Shown one piece after another: positions 17,784 through 27,156 of a stretch of DNA of 64,000 nucleotides (the stretch's first letter is position 1; the number at the start of each line of letters is the position of its first letter). The DNA comes from Gammaproteobacteria bacterium (GTDB taxonomy: Bacteria > Pseudomonadota > Gammaproteobacteria > Steroidobacterales > Woeseiaceae). The notes under the pieces are model-generated. The model was not told the origin of the DNA. It saw only the letters and a list, made by a program, of their open reading frames with translations, and made no database searches. The DNA is taken from contig JAOUGX010000010.1 of assembly GCA_029865385.1 (NCBI GenBank), forward strand, positions 1 to 64,000, given 5' to 3'. Position numbers and translations under genes: made by a program.

Positions 17784-18650
17784 ATGCGCCGAACACTGGG
17801 AACATACGCGTGCTTAAGCTTAGCAGTAATCCTCGTCTCGCAAAGTACGTTGACCAAGGCTGAAGATGGCACATGGACATTGAATCTGGGTCTGCTCGAG
17901 GCATCAAAAAAGGGTGAATCAGCACTTGTCGCATCCAGATTGGCGGAGGGTGCCGCCGTCAACACTCGCGATCGGTTCGGCAATAGTGCTTTGATATATG
18001 CCGTGCGGGGCAACCACCTGGAAACCATCAATGTGCTGGTCGACGCCGGCGCGAACCTGAACCAGGCTAACGTTAATGGCATAACGCCATTGTTTGAAGC
18101 TGCCGGCGGCCGCCATATTGAGACAGTCCGATTGCTTCTGCACAAGGGTGCTGATCCGAATATCGTCAATATGCAACAAGTGTCACCGCTTGCAAACGCC
18201 GTCTTCAACAAGTCCGCCGCAATAGTGGATCTGTTGCTGGAGTCCGGCGCCAATCCGGACGTCGTCGACGACACCGGAAAGAGCAGTGCCGTTTATGCGG
18301 CTGCGAACGGCGAGACTCAAATACTGAAACGGATCCTTGGCGTTAGCACAGCGCTGGAAAACGCCGTGGACACCCGATACCAACATGGATTGACGTTGAT
18401 GATGTGGGCGGCGGGCTATGGCCATGTCGATACCGTGAAAATGCTCGTCGATCGCGGTGCGGTACTCGATCTGGCGGATGATCGCGGTCGAACAGCGATG
18501 ATGATCGGCGCGGAAAACGGTCACGGAGACGTCGTTGCCTTCTTGCTCCAATCCGGAGCCGATGCCGATCGCCGTGACCGCGACGGCCGGACCGCGCGTG
18601 ATCTCGCCAGCCTGGCCGACCAATCGGAGATTCTCGGTATTCTGAATTAG
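17784..18650 (+). CDS. Exported ankyrin-repeat protein of quinoprotein loci
   Basis: 288 residues from MRRTLGTYACLSLAVIL; a TTG six codons upstream at 17766 is an alternative start. A signal peptide ends near KAED. Then come about seven ankyrin repeats (NSALIYAVRGNHLETINVLVDAGANLN, GITPLFEAAGG..., LTLMMWAAGYGHVDTVKMLVDRGA, GRTAMMIGAENGH...), each about 33 residues. Exported ankyrin proteins are recurrent neighbours of PQQ alcohol dehydrogenases; they probably bind another protein in the periplasm. It is on the plus strand, convergent with the dihaem cytochrome gene. Confidence 0.85.
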   Translation: MRRTLGTYACLSLAVILVSQSTLTKAEDGTWTLNLGLLEASKKGESALVASRLAEGAAVNTRDRFGNSALIYAVRGNHLETINVLVDAGANLNQANVNGITPLFEAAGGRHIETVRLLLHKGADPNIVNMQQVSPLANAVFNKSAAIVDLLLESGANPDVVDDTGKSSAVYAAANGETQILKRILGVSTALENAVDTRYQHGLTLMMWAAGYGHVDTVKMLVDRGAVLDLADDRGRTAMMIGAENGHGDVVAFLLQSGADADRRDRDGRTARDLASLADQSEILGILN

Positions 18651-18665
18651 GGCATTCGGACGGCT

Positions 18666-19259
18666 TTATTCACGAAGAGCACTCAGGTACTGAGCCACAT
18701 CGGAAATCTGTTCGTCACTGAATGTCGCCATGAGCGATCCCTTGTCGGGCGCGTTATTTCTCGACCTGGATTTGAAATCGAGCATTGTCTTGGAAAGGTA
18801 TTCGGCGTGTTGACCTGCGAGCCGCGGTATTCGGCTGTTGCCGTGAAATGCGCCCAGGTGGCAAGCGACGCATTGGCCGGCAGCGATTACAGTCCGGCCG
18901 GATCTCGTCTGCTGCTCGTCAGCGGCGTAGTCCGTTTCGGGCCATGATCCTTCCGAAAAATACTTCGCCAATAGCTGCATGGTTTCCTTGTCCAGTCCGG
19001 AAACGAGCGGGCCCATGATCGGCCCTTCGCGCAGGCCCGACTGAAAATCTTTCAGCTGTACGTAAATGTAATAGAACTCCTGCCCCGCCAGTATCGGGTA
19101 TTGCTGCAATGTGGATGCTCCGGATACTCCGTGACACACCTCGCAGGTATTGATCACACTTCGAACAGAGGCGTATTCATCGACAGCTTCCTCTGCTGTC
19201 AGGAGATGTGATGCGAGTACAGAAATAATGAAAGCCGACAAGACTTGAGTTCGGGTCAT
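18666..19259 (-). CDS. Dihaem cytochrome c4-like protein
   Basis: 197 residues from MTRTQVLSAF (GGA eight bases upstream), with a signal peptide to about residue 21. There are two haem motifs, CEVCH at 39-43 and CVACH at 131-135, each starting a ~90-residue cytochrome c domain, the c4/c553 layout. Conserved LAGQ motifs (ILAGQEFYYIYVQL and RLAGQHAEYL) follow each haem. It is encoded just downstream of the second PQQ dehydrogenase, beyond a terminator, and probably passes electrons from the dehydrogenase chain to an oxidase. Confidence 0.88.
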   Translation of the reverse strand: MTRTQVLSAFIISVLASHLLTAEEAVDEYASVRSVINTCEVCHGVSGASTLQQYPILAGQEFYYIYVQLKDFQSGLREGPIMGPLVSGLDKETMQLLAKYFSEGSWPETDYAADEQQTRSGRTVIAAGQCVACHLGAFHGNSRIPRLAGQHAEYLSKTMLDFKSRSRNNAPDKGSLMATFSDEQISDVAQYLSALRE

Positions 19260-19338
19260 GGAGTATTCCGTTGAGCGTCGTCCGACTACGTGGTTTCGAC
19301 CCCGGGTTGCGGACATCGGTTCCCAATGTTTTTACCAC

Positions 19339-19368
19339 AAAAAAATGCGGCCGCCCTGCGGCGGCCGC
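19339..19368 (-). terminator. Rho-independent terminator after the second PQQ dehydrogenase
   Basis: On the minus strand GCGGCCGCC, a four-base loop, GGCGGCCGC, then ATTTTTTT. The nine-pair stem is perfect. It separates the dehydrogenase from the downstream cytochrome c4-like gene, so that gene depends on readthrough or its own promoter. Confidence 0.9.
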
Positions 19369-19394
19369 CAGATACTTCCGTCAGTGTACGTTGT

Positions 19395-21110
19395 TTAGTT
19401 ACCGAGCTTGAAAGCCAGTATCTCGTTGCCGCGCTTGTAATTAAGCTGCGCGTTGCCGCCAGCCCCTACGACAATGTACTGGCTTCCCCCGACATTGTAT
19501 GACGCAGGCGGTGCATTGACTCCGGCACTGGCTTTGTACTGCCACAGCAATTCACCGGTCGCCGAATCGTAAGCCTTGAACCAGCCGTTGCCTTCGCCGG
19601 TAAACGCCAGCCCGCCGCCGGTGGCCAGAATTCCACCGATCATCGGCTGCTCTGTCTTGACCTTCCACCGGATCTTTCCGGTGTTGTAGTCCACTGCCGT
19701 GACGTTACCCCACTGTTGTTCCTCCGGGATCACCTTGAACGCACCACCGAGCCACAGCTTGCCACCCGGGTACGGCGTCTCCTCGACGTGGTAGGTCATC
19801 GGCTGATGAAGGTTGATTGCGAATGCGAGATCGAGGTTCGGGTCAATGGCCATCGGTGACCATTCCACACCCCCATTTGCACCCGGCAACATGCGCGCTC
19901 CGTCCTTTGTCGGCAGGACCCAGCGGTTTTCCTGGCTGACCATGGGTTCCGAGAATCGGATGAGTCCGCAGTCACTCGCGCGGTGCACGTAGATATAGCC
20001 CGTTTTGCCGCCGTGCAGTATGCCCTTCACGTTGTTGCCTCGCTCGTCGACCACGGTCGTGATGATCGGCGGACTTACTGCATCCAGATCCCATACATCG
20101 TGCGCAATGTACTGGAAATGGCATTTGTATTTGCCGGTATCGAGGTCCACTGCGACCAGCGAATTGGTATAAAGGTTGTCGCCCGGGCGAATTGCACCGT
20201 AGAGATCGGGAGACGGATTTCCAACGACGAAATAGGTGGTGTTCGTCTCGCGGTCCACCGCCATATTCTGCCAGACGCCACCGCCGAGGGTCTTGTAGGG
20301 ATCGCCAAGCTCTTTCAATGCCGCCTTTTCTGCCTTGATATCCCGCAACATGTCCCGGCCCGTTGCATCCTTGGTTGCCCAGACTCCTACGGAGTTCTCC
20401 GCCGTGGAATGGAAGGTCCACAGCTCCTTGCCGGTATCTGCGTCATACGCTTTGACGAAGCCACGTATTCCGTACTCGCCTCCGTTCGTACCGATCAGGA
20501 CCTTTCCGTCAACGACGGTCGGTGCCATGGTTTCGCTATAGCCCAGTTCGGGATCTGCGATCTGTGTTTCCCACTCCAGGCGCCCAGTTTTCGCATTCAG
20601 AGCGACCAGTTTCGCGTCGAGCGTTCCCATGTAAACTCTATCGCCATATGGAAATACGCCCCGATTGTTTGGCCCACAGCAGTACGTTGTAATCGGACCC
20701 ATTTTGTGTTTGTAATGCCAGATTTGCTGGCCGGTATCAGCATTCAATGCGTAGACATGATTAAATGACGTTGTGACATACATGATGCCGTTTACAATTA
20801 TCGGCGTCGTCTCCAGTGACTCTACAACTTCGGTCTCGAACGACCATGCACGCTGAAGTCGATGGACATTGCTCGTATTAATCTGGCGTGCCGGGTAGTA
20901 GCGCGTCTGATGATAATTGCCGTTCGTGTGAAGAAAATTGTTCGAATCCCCACTCGCGTGATCCAGCATATCCTGCGTAACGGTTTGCAGGTCCCCATAC
21001 ATCGTGGCGCTGTCGACTTCTTGCGCGCTGACAGGCGCAACGCCTGTCAGACCTGCGCCAAAAAAAATGAATAGCTTCAATACCGGGCCACTGTTTTTTT
21101 TGCTGACCAT
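19395..21110 (-). CDS. PQQ-dependent alcohol dehydrogenase with lanthanide signature (second copy)
   Basis: 571 residues from [10 protein letters not shown] (AGGGGGTG SD upstream), with a signal peptide to about Ala29. It is an eight-bladed quinoprotein without a C-terminal haem domain. Seen: vicinal Cys144-145 in TTYCCGPNN, Glu212 in GGEYG, Asn298 in GNPSP, catalytic Asp341 in HDVWDLD and the extra Asp343 that marks lanthanide enzymes (Ca enzymes have a non-Asp there). It is related to the methanol/ethanol family (XoxF/PedH-like), but only distantly to the XoxF at 27157, so its substrate may be another alcohol. It is divergent from a TonB receptor. Confidence 0.9.
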   Translation of the reverse strand: MVSKKNSGPVLKLFIFFGAGLTGVAPVSAQEVDSATMYGDLQTVTQDMLDHASGDSNNFLHTNGNYHQTRYYPARQINTSNVHRLQRAWSFETEVVESLETTPIIVNGIMYVTTSFNHVYALNADTGQQIWHYKHKMGPITTYCCGPNNRGVFPYGDRVYMGTLDAKLVALNAKTGRLEWETQIADPELGYSETMAPTVVDGKVLIGTNGGEYGIRGFVKAYDADTGKELWTFHSTAENSVGVWATKDATGRDMLRDIKAEKAALKELGDPYKTLGGGVWQNMAVDRETNTTYFVVGNPSPDLYGAIRPGDNLYTNSLVAVDLDTGKYKCHFQYIAHDVWDLDAVSPPIITTVVDERGNNVKGILHGGKTGYIYVHRASDCGLIRFSEPMVSQENRWVLPTKDGARMLPGANGGVEWSPMAIDPNLDLAFAINLHQPMTYHVEETPYPGGKLWLGGAFKVIPEEQQWGNVTAVDYNTGKIRWKVKTEQPMIGGILATGGGLAFTGEGNGWFKAYDSATGELLWQYKASAGVNAPPASYNVGGSQYIVVGAGGNAQLNYKRGNEILAFKLGN

Positions 21111-21463
21111 TACTACACCCCCTGGTTCGTTTGTAGATCGTGCTCGGGCCAATTACTGTTTCGCCTTGGCGTCGCTTGAGCCAAGTCTCTTTTCGACACC
21201 GGGAATTATAGACCTTAGACCCGCTCAATGATCCTGTCACAGTGACTGGACATATGACAATCTGTTTCAATCGAAATTGATTTATCGATCGAATGGTAAC
21301 GTATGATACTTTGGCCAAGTCCGACCCAAGACCTCCTTCCAGCAAAAAAGTGGGCCAAATCGTGCACGAATCTGTCAGACATATGGTCGGCACAAGCGAT
21401 GGGAATTCTGGCTTGATCGTCGGCCAGCATCGGTATTCACTCAAGTTGTTCGTAGCCAAACGA

Positions 21464-23761
21464 ATGCTTGCGCGGACCAATCGATCACGCTTTGCGTTGC
21501 TCATTATCAGCACTTTTCTGGCCCTGAGTAGCGTCGTGAAAGCAGATGACTTTGAGGAGATTGATGAAATCGAAGTCGTAGGTGTGACTCCTACCCGGTC
21601 TGGCGGACTCGATGCGGACAAGATTGCCGCAAATATTCAGTCGGTAACGAGCGCAGCCCTTGAGGAGCAACACAGCCTGGATATTACGGAATTTCTCAGC
21701 CGCAACCTGGGTAGCGTTTTCGTCAATCAGGCCCAGAACAATCCGTTGCAGCCTGACGTCCAGTTTCGAGGTTTTGTTGCGTCTCCGTTGTTGGGACTGC
21801 CTCAAGGCATCGCTGTATACCAGGATGGTGTGCGCATCAACGAACCTTTCGGAGATACGGTCAATTGGGCTTTGCTGCCGGTTTCCGCCATCGCGTCAAT
21901 CGACCTGATCCCCGGCTCCAATCCGCTGTTCGGCCTGAACACGCTGGGTGGCGCGCTGTCGGTGCAAACGAAAAACGGCTGGTCTCATCCGGGCAGTCAA
22001 GCTGAATTCTCCGCAGGGTCGTTTCAACGGGTCAATGCCAGTATCCAGACAGGCGGCGATATCGATGGCAGGTTGGGTTACTTCGCAACAGCCGCTTATT
22101 TTGATGAAGACGGCTGGCGCGACTTTTCGCCGTCGGCTGCCGGCCAGTTCTTCGGCAATTTGAGCCTTCTGAGCCGGGCCAGCACATTGGACCTGGGCCT
22201 TACTCTCGTCCAGACGGATCTGATTGGCAACGGGCCAGTGCCGATAGATCTGATGAACATGAATCGAAAAGCCATATTCACACGTCCTGACATCACCGAA
22301 AATGACCTCCTGTTGCTGAATTTGCAGAGCAGCCACCGTTTCGGGGATCGCCTGAGTCTTGACGGCAACGTTTACTACCGATCAAGCGATGTCGATGCCG
22401 TGAACGGCGACGAATCCGACTTCGATGAATGCGAAATGCCGGGCAACGCAGGCTACCTGTGTGAAGAGGAAGGGGGAGAGGAAAGCGTGCTTGAGGACGG
22501 ATCGGGCGACCCGGTTCCGTTCGATGAGAGCCTTGCGGGAGCCGCGTTGAATCGGAGCACCACCGAACAGGACACCCTTGGCGGCACTCTCCAACTCAGC
22601 TTTCGCTCGGAATCCGAAAAGTTCGACAACTTGCTGATAGTTGGCGGCTCCTTCGACAGCAGCAAGATCCGTTTTGCCAATAGCACCGAACTTGGCGCCC
22701 TCGATGCAAGTCGACTGGCCGTGCCGGGCGGTGTGTTCATCGGCGACGGATTTACTGAACTGGACGCTGATGTCGATCATTTCGGTCTTTACTTCACCGA
22801 CACGTTTTCACCATACGATGCAGTCGCTATCACCCTATCGGCACGATTCAACACCTCCAAGGTCCTGTTGCGCGACAAACTCGGCACGGCTTTGAACGGT
22901 GAGCACCGATTCGAACGTCTGAACCCGGCGGCGGGCGTTACCTATAAATTGTCACAATCGCTGGGCGTCTATCTGGGATACAGCGAATCCAATCGAATTC
23001 CAACGCCTGTGGAGCTGACGTGTGCCGATCCCGATGATCCTTGCCGGCTGCCGAACGCGTTTCTGGCCGATCCGCCGCTGAATCAGGTCGTTGGCAAGAC
23101 CTGGGAGCTTGGAGTACGCGATAATTCCGCCGGCCTGGATTGGCATCTCGGGCTGTTTCGCACCGAGAACGAAGATGACATCATTTTTATCAGCGCCGGT
23201 GCCATTACCAACCAGGGTTACTTCAGCAACGTGGGCAAGACGGCGCGACAGGGTGTTGAGGTAAGTTTGCGTGGTGATGCTTCCGATCGCCTGGAGTGGT
23301 TTGTAAACTACACGTATTTGAAGGCTACATTCGAGCAGAACTTAACCATGCCGACCGCAAACAATCCGGCGGCGGTAAACGGCGAAGTCAACGTGCAATC
23401 CGGTGATCGACTGCCGTTGGTTCCCGATGGGATGTTAAAAGCGGGCTTCAGTTTTGCTGTAACTGACAAGTTGACCGTTGGCGCCGGCATGCAGTATTCG
23501 GGAAAAATGTACCTGCGCGGTGATGAAGGCAACGACGTCGAGCAGATCTCAGGATACGCCGTCTTTGATATGCGCGGCGAATATCGATTCAATAAACATG
23601 TTTCGACGTTCGTGACTATCGACAATTTATTCGACCGACACTACGAAACTTTTGGTCTTTTCGGCAATCCGCAGGAAGTGCTGGGCGATGCATTTGACGA
23701 TCCGCGATTCCTGGGACCCGGCACGCCTCGTGCCGCCTGGATCGGCGTCACATTACAATAG
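21464..23761 (+). CDS. TonB-dependent outer-membrane receptor with acidic loop, beside the PQQ dehydrogenase
   Basis: 765 residues counted from MLARTNRSRF, which gives a good signal peptide (LLIISTFLALSSVVKAD); the frame is open upstream to 21293 and the start is uncertain. A TonB-box-like DEIEVVGV is followed by a plug domain with GVRINEPFGD, then a 22-strand barrel. Between about 22411 and 22530 is an unusually acidic segment with two Cys (ECEMPGN..., CEEEGGEESVLED). Another Cys pair is in CADPDDPCRLPNAF. Position opposite a lanthanide-type dehydrogenase makes a metal-chelate receptor plausible, but this is inference. Confidence 0.85.
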   Translation: MLARTNRSRFALLIISTFLALSSVVKADDFEEIDEIEVVGVTPTRSGGLDADKIAANIQSVTSAALEEQHSLDITEFLSRNLGSVFVNQAQNNPLQPDVQFRGFVASPLLGLPQGIAVYQDGVRINEPFGDTVNWALLPVSAIASIDLIPGSNPLFGLNTLGGALSVQTKNGWSHPGSQAEFSAGSFQRVNASIQTGGDIDGRLGYFATAAYFDEDGWRDFSPSAAGQFFGNLSLLSRASTLDLGLTLVQTDLIGNGPVPIDLMNMNRKAIFTRPDITENDLLLLNLQSSHRFGDRLSLDGNVYYRSSDVDAVNGDESDFDECEMPGNAGYLCEEEGGEESVLEDGSGDPVPFDESLAGAALNRSTTEQDTLGGTLQLSFRSESEKFDNLLIVGGSFDSSKIRFANSTELGALDASRLAVPGGVFIGDGFTELDADVDHFGLYFTDTFSPYDAVAITLSARFNTSKVLLRDKLGTALNGEHRFERLNPAAGVTYKLSQSLGVYLGYSESNRIPTPVELTCADPDDPCRLPNAFLADPPLNQVVGKTWELGVRDNSAGLDWHLGLFRTENEDDIIFISAGAITNQGYFSNVGKTARQGVEVSLRGDASDRLEWFVNYTYLKATFEQNLTMPTANNPAAVNGEVNVQSGDRLPLVPDGMLKAGFSFAVTDKLTVGAGMQYSGKMYLRGDEGNDVEQISGYAVFDMRGEYRFNKHVSTFVTIDNLFDRHYETFGLFGNPQEVLGDAFDDPRFLGPGTPRAAWIGVTLQ

Positions 23762-23843
23762 CTTATGCACCGAGTGTACCCAGCACTCAACGCCGACATT
23801 GGCCGTTTCGGCTTTATGCGCAGGTCTATCTGGGGCACCTGAC

Positions 23844-25562
23844 TTAAGCGGATTTAAGCTTCTTTGCGCCTGTATCATCCGACATATAGTGCTTGTTCGC
23901 GACCGGGCGCATCAGAGCATTGGAAATCAGCGCAACAAATAGCAACGCCGCCATCAGGTACATGGTCGTATTGTACAGACTGCTAGTGGGATCAACGGTT
24001 TCCGATGGCGCAATCTCCATCAGTTTCGCGATCGTCACGCTCTTCTGGGCAACAAGCATGTCGAGCTGGTCCATTCCCGCACCAAATTTCGCAGCAAACA
24101 CGTTCGGATCGATCTTCGTAACCAGATTCGTTATCGCGCTGCTGATCGAGGATTCACGCAGAGACGTGATGGCGAGCGGTCCGAGCACACCTGCGGTACT
24201 CCAGGCCGTCAACAACCGCCCGTGGATTCCGCCCACGTATTTGGTACCGAAAACGTCCGCAAGGTACGCCGGAATAGTCGCGAATCCCCCGCCATACATC
24301 GTGAATATCAGCATGCTTGCAGCATAAAAATAGATCAGCCAGACGACGCTCGGGTCGACGCTGACCCGTTGCGCGCAGAACGGTATCGAGCAGTAAAGCA
24401 GGATACCCACGCCGAAGAAAATCCAGTAGGTATTACGCCGACCGATGAAATCCGACATGCTCGCCCAGAAAAACCGCCCGATCATGTTGAATACACTGAT
24501 CATCACAACATAAGTACCTGCGAAAACCCCATCGACGATACCTGGCAGCGCGCCGCCGAAAATTTCGACCATCATTGTCTTCGCTACGCCCAGCACCCCG
24601 ATACCCGCCGTAACGTTGAAACATAGAACGATCCAGAGCTGGTAGAACTGTCTTGTCTTGAGCGCCTGATCGATATCGACATCGCGGTGTGTGATCATTC
24701 GTTTGGACGATTCGTCCGGGTGCGGCGGCGTCCAGCCGGCCGGTTGCCAGCCCGGCGCAGGAACGCGGTAAGCAAAAGCGGCGATCAGCATCACGACGAG
24801 GTAGATGATCCCCAGCGTTATGAATGTCTGGGCAACGCCGGTGGAACCGGTACCGACGACGTAGACCCCCTCGGGCCCCGGAACCAGCATGCCCGCCAGG
24901 TCGTTCGGTCCGACGATCACAACCTCGCTCAGCTTTCCGGACAGATCCGCAAAGCGCTTGCCCGCCTGCGTAACGAGGTTGACATCGGAGACCGGTCCCA
25001 GGTAGTCCGGGGCACGATAGAACATCCGGATGAAGAAGCCCTTCAACGGCGCTCCGATCATGGCGCCGCCTCCGAACCCCATGATCGCCATGCCCGCTGC
25101 CATGCCTCGCCTGTCCGGAAACCAGCGGATGAGGGTGCTGACCGGGGAGACATACCCCAGTCCAAGACCACAACCGCCGACCACGCCGTAACCGAGATAA
25201 AGCAACCACAGCTGATGTGTGTAAATTCCGGCACTGCCGATCAGGTAGCCGCCGCCCCAACAGCAGGCCGCTACGACGCCAACCATACGCGGCCCGACCC
25301 GCTCCAGCCAGCGTCCGGCAAATGCCGCCGACAATCCGAGACACACGATGGCGACCGTAAAAATCCACACGACTTCCTTGAGTGTCCAGTCACCGGCGGC
25401 ACTCGTAACGACGCCTTGCACTCGTATCAGCGCGGGGTTGTAGATACTCCAAGCGTATACCGAGCCGATACACAGATGAATTGCGATGGAAGCCGGCGGC
25501 ACGCGCCACCGATTGAATCCCGGTTCGGCTACAATGTGTTCCTTCGCTAGAACATTTGCCAT
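23844..25562 (-). CDS. OFA-family MFS carrier (oxalate/formate antiporter type)
   Basis: 572-residue inner-membrane carrier. The opening RWRVPPASIAIHLCIGSVYAWSIYNPAL and GWGPRMVG-like loop (ERVGPRMVGVV), together with LGYVSPVSTLIRWFPDRRGMAAG, are OFA-family signatures. Twelve helices are visible, with a larger central loop and a long extra segment near the C-terminus. It is the last gene of the xoxF-cytochrome-xoxJ run (43 bases after xoxJ). Because methanol oxidation ends in formate, formate export or exchange is a reasonable role; oxalate cannot be excluded. Confidence 0.88.
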   Translation of the reverse strand: MANVLAKEHIVAEPGFNRWRVPPASIAIHLCIGSVYAWSIYNPALIRVQGVVTSAAGDWTLKEVVWIFTVAIVCLGLSAAFAGRWLERVGPRMVGVVAACCWGGGYLIGSAGIYTHQLWLLYLGYGVVGGCGLGLGYVSPVSTLIRWFPDRRGMAAGMAIMGFGGGAMIGAPLKGFFIRMFYRAPDYLGPVSDVNLVTQAGKRFADLSGKLSEVVIVGPNDLAGMLVPGPEGVYVVGTGSTGVAQTFITLGIIYLVVMLIAAFAYRVPAPGWQPAGWTPPHPDESSKRMITHRDVDIDQALKTRQFYQLWIVLCFNVTAGIGVLGVAKTMMVEIFGGALPGIVDGVFAGTYVVMISVFNMIGRFFWASMSDFIGRRNTYWIFFGVGILLYCSIPFCAQRVSVDPSVVWLIYFYAASMLIFTMYGGGFATIPAYLADVFGTKYVGGIHGRLLTAWSTAGVLGPLAITSLRESSISSAITNLVTKIDPNVFAAKFGAGMDQLDMLVAQKSVTIAKLMEIAPSETVDPTSSLYNTTMYLMAALLFVALISNALMRPVANKHYMSDDTGAKKLKSA

Positions 25563-25604
25563 GGTGTATTTCCCGGATTGAGGCGGCGATAGGACTATTG
25601 GACG

Positions 25605-26480
25605 TCAGTCGTCATCTGACGATTCGGCAGAATCGGCGTCGGACTCGATGTCGAGTAATGGTACGTTGTACTCCGCGAGGATCTCTTGTATCGGTGCAGC
25701 GGTCTTGATCATCAAATCTTCCAGCAGCCGCTTTCGTTCACCGTCGCCGTACCGCACTCCCGCGGCTATTGCGAAATCGAATTGAATGCCCGGCTCCGAT
25801 TGTAACGGGATAACCACGAGTTCCTCGCCTTTTACCCGCCTGGCGAAGTAGCCTGCCATCGGCCCCCAGATCACGGCAGCATCAAGCTGCCCTTTTGCCA
25901 GTTCTTTCTCGAGCACCTGTCCAGGATAGGCATCGGGATCGCCCGACATGGCGACAAACGCGACGGTCTGCTCCGTCATTCCGTAGCGTGCGAGCCATTT
26001 GACGCCCGGTGTCGGGGTAAATGCCCCGATTTTCAGATGATTTCTTATGTCAGGTTGCAAATTGATCAAGTCCTGGCCGCTTCGTACGCCATCCATGTTT
26101 CGTCCACGCGCATAGACCAACGCATAAGTCGAGCGGTAATAGGGCCTGGTGGTCAACAGCTCGTCAGACGATGCAGCCACGCCCATTACGATATCGCATT
26201 TGAAGCCGTCACCCGATTCGTGCGGCGCCCTGAGCGTATTGCGAACGAATCCGCGCCGCTGCGGGAACCAGGTATATTCAATCGGCAGTCCAAGTTCATC
26301 TGCCCACAACTCGGCGATTCTGTTCTCGAATCCGTTTTGGTTCCTGGAGGATAAAGGAAGATTGTTGGGGTCGGCACAAACGCGAAACGCCGGCGGCCGT
26401 TCAGCCAAAGCGACCGCAGAGAACCCCAGGACAATCAGCAGGCAAGCACACCGTCGCATTGGGCGATTTACCGGGATCAC
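25605..26480 (-). CDS. xoxJ: XoxJ/MxaJ-like periplasmic substrate-binding-type protein
   Basis: 291 residues with a signal peptide (CLLIVLGFSAVALAE). It has the extracellular solute-binding fold of the group found only with quinoprotein dehydrogenases: FRVCADPNNLPLSSRNQNGFENRIAELWADELG, then QRRGFVRNTLR and CDIVMGVAAS. XoxJ is thought to help activate the dehydrogenase rather than feed an ABC transporter, and no ABC genes adjoin it. The tail is very acidic (DIESDADSAESSDDD). The GTG at 26480 is eight bases past the cytochrome stop; the ATG at 26459 is an alternative start. Confidence 0.92.
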   Translation of the reverse strand: MIPVNRPMRRCACLLIVLGFSAVALAERPPAFRVCADPNNLPLSSRNQNGFENRIAELWADELGLPIEYTWFPQRRGFVRNTLRAPHESGDGFKCDIVMGVAASSDELLTTRPYYRSTYALVYARGRNMDGVRSGQDLINLQPDIRNHLKIGAFTPTPGVKWLARYGMTEQTVAFVAMSGDPDAYPGQVLEKELAKGQLDAAVIWGPMAGYFARRVKGEELVVIPLQSEPGIQFDFAIAAGVRYGDGERKRLLEDLMIKTAAPIQEILAEYNVPLLDIESDADSAESSDDD

Positions 26481-26488
26481 GAGATTGC

Positions 26489-27058
26489 CTAAGGCTTCTT
26501 TTTCGGACGGCCCGGCGGCAAAGCGCCGTCAGCACGCGCCTTGAGATAAGCATACAGCTCTTTGTATCGTTTGCTGACATTGGGATTGTCCTTCCACGGT
26601 GGCATCACGCCAACCTGGCCGGTATATCCGTTTGCCGTTCGATCCACGAACAACTCGAAATCCATGGTGTGCATGCGATCTAGCAGATTGGGTGCGAAGG
26701 TGCTGCCCACCGCATCCTGCGCATGACAAACGTGGCAAAACCCGTGAAAAGTACGCCACCCAATGTACGTATCGCCATCCACGTAACAGAACGATTCACC
26801 CGCGTCATCCGTGTTTCCGCATTCAACAGTATATGGCGCAGTCGAGCTGGGTGCGGATTCCGACGCACCGTCCGACGCCGCGACGGCGGATTCTGTGTTG
26901 CTTGCGGCAACCGCTATTGGTGTTTGGGCAGACTCCGATTGGTCACCATAGGTATTCTGGCAGCCAGCGGCGCAGAGCAGCAACGCGCATGAGACGAGAA
27001 ACACCGCCCCGAAAACACTCTTGTTCTTTTCCTCAGGTACCTTGGTGCTGAAATCCAC
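26489..27058 (-). CDS. c-type cytochrome lipoprotein, XoxG-like electron acceptor
   Basis: 189 residues. The N-terminus ends in a lipobox (LLLCAAGC, Cys33), so it is predicted to be lipid-anchored. A low-complexity Ala/Ser linker (35-75) leads to the haem domain with CHVCH at 108-112 and a probable Met ligand in GVMPPWKDN. The end YAYLKARADGALPPGRPKKK matches that of the cytochrome at 16109. It lies between xoxF and xoxJ, the place of the dedicated cytochrome cL (XoxG), but a terminator separates it from xoxF. Confidence 0.88.
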   Translation of the reverse strand: MDFSTKVPEEKNKSVFGAVFLVSCALLLCAAGCQNTYGDQSESAQTPIAVAASNTESAVAASDGASESAPSSTAPYTVECGNTDDAGESFCYVDGDTYIGWRTFHGFCHVCHAQDAVGSTFAPNLLDRMHTMDFELFVDRTANGYTGQVGVMPPWKDNPNVSKRYKELYAYLKARADGALPPGRPKKKP

Positions 27059-27083
27059 GGGTTCCTCCCCACATCAAAGCATG

Positions 27084-27118
27084 AAAAAAACCCCCGGCCG
27101 TCAACAACAGCCGGGGGT
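27084..27118 (-). terminator. Terminator between xoxF and its cytochrome gene
   Basis: On the minus strand ACCCCCGGC, a loop of about 11 bases, GCCGGGGGT, then T7. The nine-pair stem is perfect. It should allow much more xoxF than cytochrome/xoxJ message. Confidence 0.92.
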
Positions 27119-27156
27119 CCCAATGTAACAAACAATTTCTGGTTAATCCTCGATAC

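Noticed and set aside
24687-25550. 287-residue plus-strand frame
   Set aside because: Antisense to the OFA carrier; Arg/Asp/His-rich shadow.
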